From: Streptomyces sp. MP131-18
GTDB lineage: Bacteria; Actinomycetota; Actinomycetes; Streptomycetales; Streptomycetaceae
Length of the DNA: 64,000 nt
Reading direction: 5' to 3'
NCBI RefSeq assembly: GCF_001984575.1
Contig: NZ_LZNS01000001.1
Span: 3,024,872-3,088,871 of the forward strand
Within the stretch, counting starts at the first letter, position 1, and each line of letters starts with the position of its first letter. Below the pieces are notes generated by a model that saw only the letters and a list, made by a program, of their open reading frames with translations, was not told where the DNA came from and did not search any database. Positions 41,307 through 54,031 of the stretch are shown here, in pieces. Both the position numbers and the translations under genes were made by a program.

Positions 41307-43013
41307 TCAGAGCGGGACCGTGTCAGGGGCGCCGAGGCGGGCCGCGTCTGCGGTCTGGTCGTCGGGCTGCAACTGCGACTCGCGCTCCGCCTCGACCCGC
41401 TTCTCGTAGTGCTCCACCTCGCGTTCGACCTGCTCCGGCGTCCAGCCCAGCACGCCCGCCATGAGCCGGGCGCACTCCCGCGCACTGCGCGTGCCCCGGT
41501 CGAACGTCTCGATCGAAATACGGGTCCTGCGCGTCAGCACGTCCTCCAGGTGCCGGGCACCCTCGTGTGAACAGGCGTACACGATCTCGGCCTTGAGGTA
41601 GTCGTCCGCCGCGGGCAGCGGTTCCCCGAGGGCCGGGTCGGCGGCGACCAGATCGAGCAGCTCCTCCGTCAGGGAGCCGTAGCGGTGCAGCAGATGCTCC
41701 ACCCTGGCCTCGTGCAGCCCGGCCCGCGCCGCCAGCCTGGCCCGCGCGTTCCACAGCGCGTGGAACCCTTCCGCCCCGGCCAGCCGCACCTCTTCCGTGC
41801 AGCAGGCGGCGACCCGCTGGTCCAGGCCGTGGACGGCCGCGTCCACCGCGTCCTTCGCCATCACCCGGTACGTCGTGTACTTGCCGCCGGCCACCACCAC
41901 GAGGCCCGGCACGGGGTGGGCCACCGTGTGCTCGCGGGACAGCTTGCTCGTCGCGTCCGACTCCCCCGCGAGCAGCGGGCGCAGGCCCGCGTACACGCCT
42001 TCGACGTCGTCGCGCGACAGCGGAACGGCCAGGACCGAGTTGACGTGGTCGAGCAGGTAGTCGATGTCCGCGCTCGACGCGGCCGGGTGGGCCTTGTCCA
42101 GGTCCCAGGCGGTGTCGGTCGTGCCGACGATCCAGTGCCTGCCCCACGGGATGACGAACAGCACGCTGGTCTCGGTGCGCAGGATGAGGCCGGTCGAGGA
42201 GTGGATGCGGTCCTTGGGCACCACCAGGTGGATGCCCTTGGAGGCCGTGACGTGGAACTGACCGCGCTCGGCGATCATCGACTGCGTGTCGTCCGTCCAC
42301 ACCCCCGTGGCGTTCACGACCTGCTTCGCGCGCACCTCGTAGGTGCCGTCCTGCTCCAGGTCCCTGACCCGCACGCCGACCACGCGCTCGCCCTCGCGCA
42401 GGAACTCGGCCACCCGCGCGCGGTTCGCCACGTGTGCCCCGTAGCCGGCCGCCGTGCGCACCAGCGCGGCCACGTAGCGGGCGTCGTCCACCTGCGCGTC
42501 GTAGTACTGCAACGCGCCGACCAGCGCCTCCTTCTTCAGGCAGGGCGCCACCCGCAGGGCCCGGTGCCGTGACAGGTGCCGGTGCCGCGGCAGGCCGCGG
42601 CCGTGTCCCGAGGACATCGACATCGCGTCGTACAGCGCCACGCCCGAGCCCGCGTACAGCCGCTCCCAGCCGCGGTGCCGCAGCGGGTACAGGAACGGGA
42701 CCGGCCGCACGAGGTGCGGGGCGATGCGGCTCAGCAGCAGTCCGCGTTCCTTGAGGGCCTCGCGGACCAGGCCGAAGTCCAGCATCTCCAGGTAGCGCAG
42801 CCCGCCGTGGATCAGCTTGCTCGACCGGCTCGACGTGCCCGACGCCCAGTCCCTGGCCTCGACCAGGCCGGTGGCCAGGCCGCGGGTCACGGCGTCGAGG
42901 GCGGTGCCCGCGCCGACCACGCCGCCGCCGATCACCAGCACGTCCAGCTCACGTTCCGCCATCCGGGCAAGTGCTTCGGCCCGCTGCTCCGGCCCCATTG
43001 CGGCTGTCCTCAC
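41307..43013 (-). CDS. glpD: Glycerol-3-phosphate dehydrogenase (FAD, aerobic type)
   Basis: This 568-residue flavoprotein oxidises glycerol-3-phosphate to dihydroxyacetone phosphate at the membrane and passes electrons to quinone. The FAD motif is DVLVIGGGVVGAGTALDAVTRG; SSKLIHGGLRYLE, VNATGVWTDD and VVAGGKYTTYRVMAKDAVD are family signatures, and the C-terminal domain ends with the region SIETFDRGTRSARECARLMA. I take the GTG at 43013, preceded by GGAGG, because MRTAAMGPEQRAEAL is conserved among streptomycete homologues; ATG 42998 is an alternative. No glpF or glpK is adjacent. Confidence 0.95.
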   Translation of the reverse strand: MRTAAMGPEQRAEALARMAERELDVLVIGGGVVGAGTALDAVTRGLATGLVEARDWASGTSSRSSKLIHGGLRYLEMLDFGLVREALKERGLLLSRIAPHLVRPVPFLYPLRHRGWERLYAGSGVALYDAMSMSSGHGRGLPRHRHLSRHRALRVAPCLKKEALVGALQYYDAQVDDARYVAALVRTAAGYGAHVANRARVAEFLREGERVVGVRVRDLEQDGTYEVRAKQVVNATGVWTDDTQSMIAERGQFHVTASKGIHLVVPKDRIHSSTGLILRTETSVLFVIPWGRHWIVGTTDTAWDLDKAHPAASSADIDYLLDHVNSVLAVPLSRDDVEGVYAGLRPLLAGESDATSKLSREHTVAHPVPGLVVVAGGKYTTYRVMAKDAVDAAVHGLDQRVAACCTEEVRLAGAEGFHALWNARARLAARAGLHEARVEHLLHRYGSLTEELLDLVAADPALGEPLPAADDYLKAEIVYACSHEGARHLEDVLTRRTRISIETFDRGTRSARECARLMAGVLGWTPEQVEREVEHYEKRVEAERESQLQPDDQTADAARLGAPDTVPL

Positions 43014-43219
43014 GCCTCTGCCTCCTTCAAGTCCGGCTGCTGTCCCACCAGACGGTCCCGCCCGGATTCCTACCGCTGTTCCCCCTCCGTGTGCCCTCTC
43101 GATGATTCCCCATTTCCTCCGCTTTGGCGCGCCGTCGGTCCGGCCCAGGGGGTCAATCAGCTACATCTGTCATATATGCCCCTAAGCTGACCACCGGGGA
43201 GAAGGGAGCGGTACCGCGA

Positions 43220-44452
43220 ATGCCCGCTGATCTCGCCGTGCTCGGCCTGGGGCAGCTGGGGCTGCCCGCCGCCCGCGCCGCCACCGCCGCCGGCATCGGC
43301 ACCGTCGGCTTCCTCGCGGACCCCCGTGCCGCCGCCGGGATCAATGCGGGCCGGCCGCCCGCCGGCGGCTCACTGTCCGCGGCCGAGCTGCGCCGCATGC
43401 TCGCCGCGGGGTTCCGCGCCAGCAGCGACCCGGCGGACCTCGGCCGGGTACGCACCGCGCTGATCTGCGCGGCCACCCCGCCCGGCGCGGGGCACGCCCC
43501 GGATCTGAGCGCGGTGCGGGAGGCCGCACAGGCGCTGGCCCCGGTGCTGCGCCCGCGCATGCTGGTGGTGCTGGAGTCCACGGTGCACCCCGGCACCACG
43601 CGGGACGTGCTGCGCCCGCTGCTCGAACGCGGCTCCGGCCTGCGCGCCGGGCGCGACTTCCACCTCGCGCACGCCCCGGGGCGGCTCGACCCGGGCAGCA
43701 GAACGGTCGGCTACGCCGGCATCCCCCGCGTCATCGGCGGCCTCACCCCGGCCTGCACCGAGGCCGCCGCGGCGTTCTACGGGCGGCTGGCCGACAAGGT
43801 GGTGCGGGCGCGGGGCGTTCAGGAGGCCGAGGCGGTGAAGCTGCTCGAAACGAACTTCCGGCACGTCAACATCGCGCTGGTCAACGAAATGGCCGTGCTG
43901 TGCCACGAGTTGGGCATCGATGTGTGGGACGTGGTGCGCTGCGCGGAGTCCAAACCGTTCGGCTTCCTCGCCTTCCGTCCCGGGCCCGGGGTCGGGGGCC
44001 GCGCGGCGGCCTGCGATCCGGGCGGGCGGCTGCGCCTGGTCGAGCTGGCGCGCGAGGTCAACGAACGGATGCCGCGCTACGTCACCCAGCGCGCCGCCGC
44101 GCTGCTCAACGAGCACGGCAAGTCGGCGCGCGGCGCCCACGTCCTGCTGCTCGGCGTCACCTACCGGCCCGACCTGCCCGACCGGCAGGGCGCGCCCGCG
44201 GGCGAGATCGCCTCCCGGCTGCTGGCGCTCGGCGCGGAGCTGATGTTCCACGACCCGTTCGTCGCCGAGTGGAGCGTGGCGGGCCGGCCGGTCGCCAGGG
44301 CGGACTCGCTCTACGAGTCGGCCGCCGCCGCCGACCTGACGCTGCTGCTCCAGCACCACAGCACGTACGACCTCCAAGGGCTGGCCGCCAAGGCGCAGTT
44401 GCTGCTCGACACGCGCGGCGCCACCCCGGCGGGAGCCGCCCACCGGTTGTAA
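43220..44452 (+). CDS. UDP-sugar dehydrogenase-like protein with altered catalytic cysteine
   Basis: This 410-residue protein has the three-domain plan of UDP-glucose/UDP-ManNAc dehydrogenases: NAD domain (LAVLGLGQLGLPAARAA), middle domain with the conserved Lys/Asn helix (EAVKLLETNFRHVNIALVNEMAVL), and C-terminal sugar domain (VLLLGVTYRPDLPDRQGAP, MFHDPFV). In active enzymes a GGHCxPxDP loop supplies the catalytic Cys; here the loop is GGRAAACDP, with Ala at the Cys position and a Cys three residues later. It may be inactive, or the loop may have rearranged. The ATG has only a weak GGAG-like site 12 nt upstream. It is divergent from glpD. Confidence 0.82.
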   Translation: MPADLAVLGLGQLGLPAARAATAAGIGTVGFLADPRAAAGINAGRPPAGGSLSAAELRRMLAAGFRASSDPADLGRVRTALICAATPPGAGHAPDLSAVREAAQALAPVLRPRMLVVLESTVHPGTTRDVLRPLLERGSGLRAGRDFHLAHAPGRLDPGSRTVGYAGIPRVIGGLTPACTEAAAAFYGRLADKVVRARGVQEAEAVKLLETNFRHVNIALVNEMAVLCHELGIDVWDVVRCAESKPFGFLAFRPGPGVGGRAAACDPGGRLRLVELAREVNERMPRYVTQRAAALLNEHGKSARGAHVLLLGVTYRPDLPDRQGAPAGEIASRLLALGAELMFHDPFVAEWSVAGRPVARADSLYESAAAADLTLLLQHHSTYDLQGLAAKAQLLLDTRGATPAGAAHRL

Positions 44453-44515
44453 CGTCCGGCCCACGTCGCCTAGCGTTCAGGCGCCATTTCCTCCGCGGCG
44501 CCAAGGTGATGCCAC

Positions 44516-45991
44516 ATGAGCGCAGACGAACGCACGACCGAAGCAGGCGGAAGGCCGGGGTTCAGCCGCCGGACCTTCGTGGGACGCTCCGCCCTCGGCT
44601 CGGGGGTGGCGCTGACCGGAAGCGTGGGCGTGCTGGCGAGTGCGCCCGGCGCGCTGGCCTGCGAGGCGGCTCAGCAGACGGGCGGCGCCGGATACGGGCC
44701 GCTGGTGGCCGATCCCGACGGAATCCTGTCGCTGCCCGAGGACTTCTCCTATCGCATCCTCACCCGCACCGGCCGCACGACGCTGACCACGGGCGAGACG
44801 ACACCGGGCAACCACGACGGCACCGGTACCTTCGAGGGCCCGCGCGGCACGGTCCTCCTGGTCGTCAACCACGAGATGGACGGCCCCCGTTCCGAGTGGG
44901 AGCACCCCGTGCCGCTCACCGAGGGACTGGTGTACGACCCGGCGGCGCCCGGCGGCTGCACGGTCGTGGAGGTCGACGCGGACGGGCGGCAGGTCGCCGA
45001 ATGGGTCGGCGTGGCCGGTACCTCGAACAACTGCGCCGGCGGCGCCATGCCCTGGGGCACCTGGCTGACCTGCGAGGAGAACTCCGACCTGGCCGGGGAG
45101 AACGGTATGACCCGCGACCACGGGTACGTCTTCGAGGTCGTCCCGGAGGACCCGGAGGCCAACCGGAGCCCGCGGCCGATCAAGGCGCTGGGCCGCTTCG
45201 ACCACGAGGCCGTCGTCGTCGACCCCGAGCGCGGCCACCTTTACCTGACGGAGGACGCGGACGAGCCGAGCGGGCTGTTCTACCGCTGGACCCCGCCGTC
45301 CGGCTTCCGCCACGGCCGCGGCCGGCTCGGCACGCTGGCGGACGAGGACGGCGCGTTCGAGGCGTTCCGCTGCTTCGACGACCGCGGCCGGTTCGTCGAC
45401 GACCTCTCCCGGGTGAGCGAGCCGGGCACGGTCCTCGGCGTGGACTGGGTGCCCGTGCCCGACCGCGACGCGCGGGACACTCCGGTGCGCGAACAGTTCG
45501 AGGACGGCCGCGTCACGCGCGGCCGGAAGCTCGAAGGCATGTGGTGGGGCGACGGCGGCGCGTACTTCGTGTCGTCCTACGCCCGGGAGGAGAGCCCGGG
45601 CGAGCCGCACGACGGGCAGGTCTGGTTCTACGACCCGAAGCGGCGCACCGCCACCCTGAAGATCCGCTTCGGGGTGAACCCCGACCCGGACGGCGGTGAC
45701 CGCCCGGACGGCGGTGACCGCCCGGACGGCCCGGACAACATCACCGTCTCCCCGTACGGCGGCCTGGTCATCGCCGAGGACGGCGAGGGGCTTCAGCACC
45801 TGTTCGGCACCGACGAGGACGGCGGCACGTATCCGATGGCCCGCAACGAGGTGAACATCGGCACGGAGGACGAGCCCGAGTACAGCGAGTTCGCCGGGGT
45901 GACGTTCTCGCCGGACGGCGAAACCCTGTACGCGAGCATTCAGGAGCCCGGCATCCTGCTGGCGATCACCGGCCCCTGGCGCCGCGGCTGA
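44516..45991 (+). CDS. PhoX-family alkaline phosphatase-like protein (DUF839), Tat-exported
   Basis: This 491-residue exported protein has a twin-arginine signal (SRRTFVGRSALGSGVALTGSVGV) cleaved near ALACEA. The beta-propeller domain typical of PhoX/DUF839 follows: LVVNHEM, TSNNCAGGAMPWGTWLTCEEN, KALGRFDHEAVVVDP, LYLTEDADEPSGLFYRW, WVPVPDRDARDTP and GVTFSPDGETLYASIQEPG. PhoX enzymes are calcium/iron-dependent phosphatases that release phosphate from esters outside the cell; Glu and Cys ligand positions are present. A clear PHO box was not found, so phosphate control is uncertain. It is convergent with guaB3 with only 21 bp between stops. Confidence 0.88.
   Translation: MSADERTTEAGGRPGFSRRTFVGRSALGSGVALTGSVGVLASAPGALACEAAQQTGGAGYGPLVADPDGILSLPEDFSYRILTRTGRTTLTTGETTPGNHDGTGTFEGPRGTVLLVVNHEMDGPRSEWEHPVPLTEGLVYDPAAPGGCTVVEVDADGRQVAEWVGVAGTSNNCAGGAMPWGTWLTCEENSDLAGENGMTRDHGYVFEVVPEDPEANRSPRPIKALGRFDHEAVVVDPERGHLYLTEDADEPSGLFYRWTPPSGFRHGRGRLGTLADEDGAFEAFRCFDDRGRFVDDLSRVSEPGTVLGVDWVPVPDRDARDTPVREQFEDGRVTRGRKLEGMWWGDGGAYFVSSYAREESPGEPHDGQVWFYDPKRRTATLKIRFGVNPDPDGGDRPDGGDRPDGPDNITVSPYGGLVIAEDGEGLQHLFGTDEDGGTYPMARNEVNIGTEDEPEYSEFAGVTFSPDGETLYASIQEPGILLAITGPWRRG
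45689..45724 (+). repeat. Two exact 18-bp tandem copies in the PhoX gene
   Basis: Unit GACGGCGGTGACCGCCCG twice, encoding DGGDRP-DGGDRP in a surface loop. Exact identity suggests a recent in-frame slippage duplication. Confidence 0.8.
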
Positions 45992-46012
45992 GGCGCCGCG
46001 GGGCCGGCAGGG

Positions 46013-47128
46013 TCAGCGGGACCTGGCGACCATGACCTCGACCCGCTGGAACTCCTTCAGCTCCGAGTAGCCCGTCGTCGCCATCGCGCGGCGCAGGGCC
46101 CCGAAGAAGTTCATCGAGCCGTCGGGGATGTGCGAGGGGCCCGTGAGGATCTCCTCCGTCGTCCCGACGGTGCCGAGGTGCACCTTCTTGCCGCGCGGCA
46201 CGTCCTCGTGCACGGCCTCCATGCCCCAGTGGTGGCCGCGGCCGGGGGCGTCCGCGGCGCGCGCCAGCGGCGAGCCCATCATCACCGCGTCCGCGCCGCA
46301 GGCGACCGCCTTCGGCAGATCGCCCGACCAGCCCACGCCGCCGTCCGCGATGACGTGCACGTAGCGCCCGCCCGACTCGTCCATGTAGTCCCTGCGCGCC
46401 GCCGCGACATCGGCCACCGCGGTGGCCATGGGCACCTGGATGCCCAGCACGTTCCGCGTGGTGTGCGCGGCGCCGCCGCCGAAGCCGACGAGCACGCCGG
46501 CGGCGCCGGTGCGCATCAGGTGCAGGGCGGCGGTGTAGGTGGCGCAGCCGCCGACGATCACCGGCACGTCCAGCTCGTAGATGAACTGCTTCAGGTTCAG
46601 CGGCTCGGCGGCCCCCGACACGTGCTCGGCGGAGACCGTGGTGCCGCGGATGACGAAGATGTCGACGCCCGCGTCCAGCACCGCCTTGGAGAACTGCGCG
46701 GTGCGCTGCGGCGAGAGCGCCGCCGCGGTGACCACGCCGGCTTCCCTGACCTCACGAATCCGCCGGAAGATCAGCTCCTCCTGGATCGGCGCGGCGTAGA
46801 TCTCCTGGAGCCGCCGGTTCGCCGCGGTCTCGTCGAGACCGGCGATCTCGGCGAGCAGGGGCTCCGGGTCCTCGTAGCGGGTCCACAGACCCTCCAGGTT
46901 GAGAACGCCGAGCCCGCCGAACTCGCCGATGCGGATGGCGGTGGCGGGCGAGACCACGGAATCCATCGGCGCGGCGAGGAACGGCAGCTCGAACCGGTAG
47001 GCGTCGATCTGCCAGGCGATCGAGACCTCCTTGGGGTCACGCGTGCGCCGGCTCGGCACCACGGCGATGTCATCGAACGCGTAAGCCTGCCGCCCGCGCT
47101 TGCCGCGGCCGATCTCGATTTCAGTCAC
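46013..47128 (-). CDS. guaB3: GuaB3 family IMP dehydrogenase/GMP reductase-related protein
   Basis: This 371-residue TIM-barrel protein of the IMPDH/GMPR superfamily is the form found beside guaB throughout actinobacteria. It shows AYAFDDIAVVPSRRTRDP, FLAAPMDSVVSPATAIRIG, VPVIVGGCATYTAALHLMRTGA, VGFGGGAAHTTRNVLG and HVIADGGVGWSGDLPKAVACGADAVMMGS. The loop that in IMPDH holds the catalytic Cys (GSICTTR) is GGAAHTTR, so the Cys is absent, as in this whole family. No CBS domains. Its exact reaction in streptomycetes is unsettled; purine salvage is likely. The GTG start follows AGGAG. It lies 27 bp downstream of guaB and is probably co-transcribed with it. Confidence 0.92.
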   Translation of the reverse strand: MTEIEIGRGKRGRQAYAFDDIAVVPSRRTRDPKEVSIAWQIDAYRFELPFLAAPMDSVVSPATAIRIGEFGGLGVLNLEGLWTRYEDPEPLLAEIAGLDETAANRRLQEIYAAPIQEELIFRRIREVREAGVVTAAALSPQRTAQFSKAVLDAGVDIFVIRGTTVSAEHVSGAAEPLNLKQFIYELDVPVIVGGCATYTAALHLMRTGAAGVLVGFGGGAAHTTRNVLGIQVPMATAVADVAAARRDYMDESGGRYVHVIADGGVGWSGDLPKAVACGADAVMMGSPLARAADAPGRGHHWGMEAVHEDVPRGKKVHLGTVGTTEEILTGPSHIPDGSMNFFGALRRAMATTGYSELKEFQRVEVMVARSR

Positions 47129-47155
47129 GGAGGATTCTCCTTGCGTCGCGGCCGG

Positions 47156-49296
<2,141 letters not shown>

Positions 49297-49502
49297 CGGT
49301 CCATGGTGCACCGTCGCCGCAGGGTCCGGACCACCGCGGGCGGAGTTGTGCACCGAAGCGTTATGTGCGGCGGGAGCGTTGTGGGCGGGAGTGCCGAACG
49401 ACATGTCCCGGGCCCTCCCCTCGCACCTGGCCGACTCGTCCCCAAGGAGCGTCATACTCTCAAGGATGCGGCACCCGCGATCCTTTTGGGTCACCGCTCC
49501 TC

Positions 49503-49543
49503 ACCGGACGGGGTGCCGACTCGTGGCCGCGTCCCCGTCCGGT
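49503..49543 (-). terminator. Terminator of bldM
   Basis: ACCGGACGGGG pairs with CCCCGTCCGGT (11 bp), with a 19-nt loop, starting 9 bp after the bldM stop on the minus strand. Confidence 0.6.
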
Positions 49544-49551
49544 CGCGTCGC

Positions 49552-50163
49552 TCAGCGCACCAGCCCCCACCGGAACCCCAGGGCAACGGCGTGCGCGCGG
49601 TCCGAAGCACCCAGCTTTTTGAACAGCCGGCGGGCGTGCGTCTTGACCGTGTCCTCGGAGAGAAAAAGCTCACGGCCGATCTCGGCGTTGGACCGGCCGT
49701 GGCTCATCCCCTCCAGGACCTGGATCTCGCGGGCGGTCAGCGTCGGGGCCGCCCCCATGTCCGAGGAACGCAGCCGGCGCGGTGCCAGCCGCCAGGTCGG
49801 ATCGGCGAGCGCCTGCGTGACGGTGGCCCGCAGCTCCGCGCGCGAGGCGTCCTTGTGGAGATAGCCGCGCGCCCCCGCGGCCACGGCGAGCGCCACGCCG
49901 TCCAGGTCCTCGGCGACGGTGAGCATGATGATGCGGGCGCCGGGGTCCGCGGAAAGAAGCCGCCGCACGGTTTCCACTCCGCCGAGGCCGGGCATTCGGA
50001 CGTCCATCAGAATCAGGTCGGAACGGTCGGCACCCCAGCGGCGCAGGACCTCCTCGCCGTTGGCGGCCGTAGTGACCCGCTCAACGCCGGGCACGGTCGC
50101 GACCGCGCGGCGGAGCGCCTCCCGGGCGAGCGGGGAGTCGTCGCAGACAAGGACGGAAGTCAT
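49552..50163 (-). CDS. bldM: BldM, atypical orphan response regulator of development
   Basis: This 203-residue receiver-LuxR protein is needed for aerial hyphae and spore formation in Streptomyces. The receiver has DD-S (VLVCDDSPLAREALRR), Asp in DLILMDVRMPG, VAEDLDGVALAVAAGARGYLHKD, and the C-terminal HTH is LTAREIQVLEGMSHGRSNAEIGRELFLSEDTVKTHARRLFKKLG. There is no kinase gene beside it. BldM is known to act as a homodimer and as a heterodimer with WhiI. The identification rests on sequence and on the shbA-bldM-whiD order. It is divergent from whiD. Confidence 0.93.
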   Translation of the reverse strand: MTSVLVCDDSPLAREALRRAVATVPGVERVTTAANGEEVLRRWGADRSDLILMDVRMPGLGGVETVRRLLSADPGARIIMLTVAEDLDGVALAVAAGARGYLHKDASRAELRATVTQALADPTWRLAPRRLRSSDMGAAPTLTAREIQVLEGMSHGRSNAEIGRELFLSEDTVKTHARRLFKKLGASDRAHAVALGFRWGLVR

Positions 50164-50480
50164 GGTCGCCCTCCGCAGCTGATGCGCACTTGAGCCTCCA
50201 GGCAGTCGTGTGTCGTCACCTGTGCGATTGACAAGCCGTGTCAACCGCCTCCGCCCTCTCAACGACGGTCACCCGAAAGAGTTACGGCCTCCAACCTCAC
50301 AGCAGCAGCACTGTACGTGACCGGCCCGTCACGCCACCGCCGCGCTCAGCCAAACACGCCGAACATTCGTTTTTGCCCTTTTTAGACCTTATCGCCCGAC
50401 TTGGAGTGCATAGATATATATTCAGCTGGTAGTCATATTTACATCCCCTTCCTCAGCCTCGATGACGATGGGACACTGTC
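50164..50480. other. bldM-whiD divergent regulatory region
   Basis: 317 bp without a gene, with unusually AT-rich patches for this genome (TTTTTGCCCTTTTTAGACC near 50370, TAGATATATATTC near 50411). Both flanking genes are known to be developmentally controlled from several promoters. Apart from the dyad at 50228-50244 I could not assign promoters with confidence. Confidence 0.6.
50228..50244. promoter_or_regulatory. Inverted repeat upstream of bldM
   Basis: TTGACA, 5 bp, TGTCAA, a perfect 6-bp dyad centred about 73 bp upstream of the bldM ATG. It could be an operator or contain a -35 element (TTGACA) in both directions. Unassigned. Confidence 0.45.
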
Positions 50481-50798
50481 ATGGCAGATTTCTCCCGCCT
50501 TCCTGGCCCCAACGCCGACCTGTGGGACTGGCAACTGCTGGCCGCATGCCGGGGCGTGGACAGCTCACTGTTCTTCCATCCCGAGGGGGAGCGCGGAGCG
50601 GCGCGCAGCTCCCGCGAAGAAGCGGCGAAGGAAGTGTGCATGCGCTGCCCGGTGCGCGCCGAGTGCGCCGCGCACGCGCTGTCGGTGCGCGAGCCGTACG
50701 GCGTCTGGGGCGGCCTGACCGAGGACGAGCGCGAGGAGCTGCTCGGCCGCGCACGCCGCGATCTGGTGAACGCGAACGCGCCGCACGCCCGCGGATAG
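50481..50798 (+). CDS. whiD: WhiD, Wbl-family iron-sulfur regulator
   Basis: This 105-residue WhiB-like protein carries the four-cysteine ligand set for a [4Fe-4S] cluster (Cys in LLAACRGVD and the triad in VCMRCPVRAECAAHAL), the GVWGGLT turn, and a basic C-terminus. WhiD is required for the late stages of sporulation; Wbl proteins act by binding region 4 of the principal sigma factor. Identity follows from position opposite bldM and from sequence. The ATG has no strong ribosome binding site (GGGACA 6 nt away). Confidence 0.92.
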   Translation: MADFSRLPGPNADLWDWQLLAACRGVDSSLFFHPEGERGAARSSREEAAKEVCMRCPVRAECAAHALSVREPYGVWGGLTEDEREELLGRARRDLVNANAPHARG

Positions 50799-50817
50799 CG
50801 CCCACTACGGTCTTCGT

Positions 50818-51603
50818 ATGACAACTGCATTGGTGACCGGAGCGACGTCGGGGATCGGCGCCGCGTTCGCCCGCCGGCTGGCCCGTGACCGGCACGACCT
50901 GGTGCTGGTGGCCCGTGACGCACAGGCGCTGGGACACCAGGCCGCCGAACTGCACGACCGGCACGGGATCGAGGCCGCCGTGCTGCGGGCGGACCTGTCG
51001 ACCGACGAGGGCATCGCCGCGGTCGAAGCGCGGTTGTCCGAGCGGGCGCACCCGGTCGACCTGCTGATCAACAACGCCGGCTTCGGGCAGCGGGGCAGCT
51101 ACCTGGACGTGCCCGTGGCCGACGAACTGCGGATGCTCAAGGTCCACTGCGAGGCGGTGCTGCGGCTGACCTCGGCCGCCGCGGAGCCGATGCGGCGGCG
51201 CGGCCGGGGCGGCGTGGTGAACGTGGCGTCGGTGGCCGCGTTCCTGCCGCGCGGTACCTACGGGGCGTCCAAGGCGTGGGTGGTGCAGTTCACGGAGGGC
51301 GCGGCCCGGGACCTCGCGGCCGACGGCGTGCGGCTGATGGCGCTGTGCCCCGGATTCGTGCGCACCGACTTCCACCAGCGGGCGGGGCTCGGGACGGACA
51401 ACATCCCGGGCTGGATGTGGCTGGACGCGGACCGGGTGGTGGACGCGGCACTGCGGGATCTGGCCAGACGGCGGACGGTGTGCATTCCCGATCCGCGGTA
51501 CAAGGTGCTGATGGGCGCGGCCCGGCTGGCGCCGCGCGGCGCGCTCGGCGGCCTGTCGTCCCGGGCGGGCCGCAAGTACGGGCCGCGGCACGGCGGGCAG
51601 TGA
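50818..51603 (+). CDS. Short-chain dehydrogenase/reductase
   Basis: This 261-residue classical SDR has the cofactor motif TGATSGIGAAFARRLA, NNAGFG, the catalytic Ser in VVNVASVAAFLP and the YxxxK motif in YGASKAW, then CPGFVRTDF. Arg and His residues after the first strand suggest NADPH use, but this is weak. The substrate is unknown. The ATG lies 20 bp after the whiD stop, and TACGGT 6 nt upstream looks like a -10 for a leaderless transcript; read-through from whiD is also possible. Confidence 0.9.
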   Translation: MTTALVTGATSGIGAAFARRLARDRHDLVLVARDAQALGHQAAELHDRHGIEAAVLRADLSTDEGIAAVEARLSERAHPVDLLINNAGFGQRGSYLDVPVADELRMLKVHCEAVLRLTSAAAEPMRRRGRGGVVNVASVAAFLPRGTYGASKAWVVQFTEGAARDLAADGVRLMALCPGFVRTDFHQRAGLGTDNIPGWMWLDADRVVDAALRDLARRRTVCIPDPRYKVLMGAARLAPRGALGGLSSRAGRKYGPRHGGQ

Positions 51604-51629
51604 GCCGGCCGGGGAACGGGAGCGGGGAC

Positions 51630-51653
51630 GGCGGCGGGCCCCCGGCCGCCGCC
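51630..51653. terminator. Bidirectional terminator between SDR gene and groEL
   Basis: GGCGGCGG / CCGCCGCC, 8-bp stem with a GC-rich loop, in the gap between the convergent genes. A second hairpin, GCGGGCC GGA GGCCCGC at 51667-51683, lies closer to groEL. Confidence 0.55.
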
Positions 51654-51702
51654 CGTGCTCAGGGCGGCGGGCCGGAGGCCCGCGGGGTCGTGCGCGACCG
51701 CG

Positions 51703-53394
<1,692 letters not shown>

Positions 53395-53423
53395 TCAGCC
53401 GTGGACCCAGGGGCGCGGTGCGA

Positions 53424-53732
53424 TCACTTCTCGATGATCGCGAGCACGTCGCGAGCGGAGAGGACGAGGTATTCCTCGTTGTTGTACTTCACCTCGGTGC
53501 CGCCGTACTTGCTGTACAGAACGATGTCGCCGACCTTGACGTCGAGCGGCAGGCGGTTGCCGTCCTCGAAGCGGCCGGGGCCGACGGCCAGGACGGTGCC
53601 CTCCTGGGGCTTCTCCTTGGCCGTGTCGGGAATGACCAGGCCCGAGGCCGTGGTCTGCTCGGCGTCGAGCGGCTGGACCACAATGCGGTCCTCAAGCGGC
53701 TTGATGGCAACCTTGGAGCTGGCGGTCGTCAC
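53424..53732 (-). CDS. groES: Co-chaperonin GroES (10 kDa)
   Basis: This 102-residue lid of the GroEL chamber has the family signature ([40 protein letters not shown]) and mobile loop intact. First gene of the groES-groEL1 operon. Two CIRCE elements lie 100-180 bp upstream, so heat induction through the HrcA repressor is expected. Confidence 0.98.
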   Translation of the reverse strand: MTTASSKVAIKPLEDRIVVQPLDAEQTTASGLVIPDTAKEKPQEGTVLAVGPGRFEDGNRLPLDVKVGDIVLYSKYGGTEVKYNNEEYLVLSARDVLAIIEK

Positions 53733-53835
53733 GATCCGACCTCCCCCTTCGGAGATCTCACGGGGTCTTCTATGGCTGGACGGCGACGTGGTGGACCCGT
53801 CGTCGCGGGTGCCGGATCAACCTGTCGCGCAATGT

Positions 53836-53862
53836 CTGGCACTCCCGCAGTGAGAGTGCCAG
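53836..53862. promoter_or_regulatory. CIRCE element 1 (HrcA operator) of groES-groEL1
   Basis: CTGGCACTC, 9 bp, GAGTGCCAG: the 9-9-9 layout of CIRCE with perfect symmetry. It lies upstream of groES in the expected promoter zone. Confidence 0.93.
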
Positions 53863-53881
53863 CATCGAGACTATGCGTCGG

Positions 53882-53908
53882 TTAGCACTCAGTCAACTAG
53901 AGTGCCAG
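53882..53908. promoter_or_regulatory. CIRCE element 2 (HrcA operator)
   Basis: TTAGCACTC, 9 bp, GAGTGCCAG: consensus left arm and a right arm shared with element 1. Two CIRCE boxes with 19 bp between them imply tight cooperative repression by HrcA. Confidence 0.9.
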
Positions 53909-54031
53909 TTCCCCTGGTGGGCGGTGGCGCGAGGGGGCGCGCGCGCCGGTGAAACGCCCCCCGTCCGGGGCCGGTTGGCCGTCGGGACGCGGCCCGCGGA
54001 TCGCGCCGCCCGGCGCGTTGAGCGAAAGCTC

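Noticed and set aside
44453..44515. PHO-box-like GTTCAGGCGCC before the PhoX gene
   Set aside because: Only one partial unit, and the direct-repeat partner at 11-bp spacing is missing, so PhoP control is not supported.
46013..47128. Missing catalytic Cys in GuaB3 as a novel defect
   Set aside because: The GGAAHTTR loop is the normal state for this actinobacterial family, so it is not an oddity of this gene.
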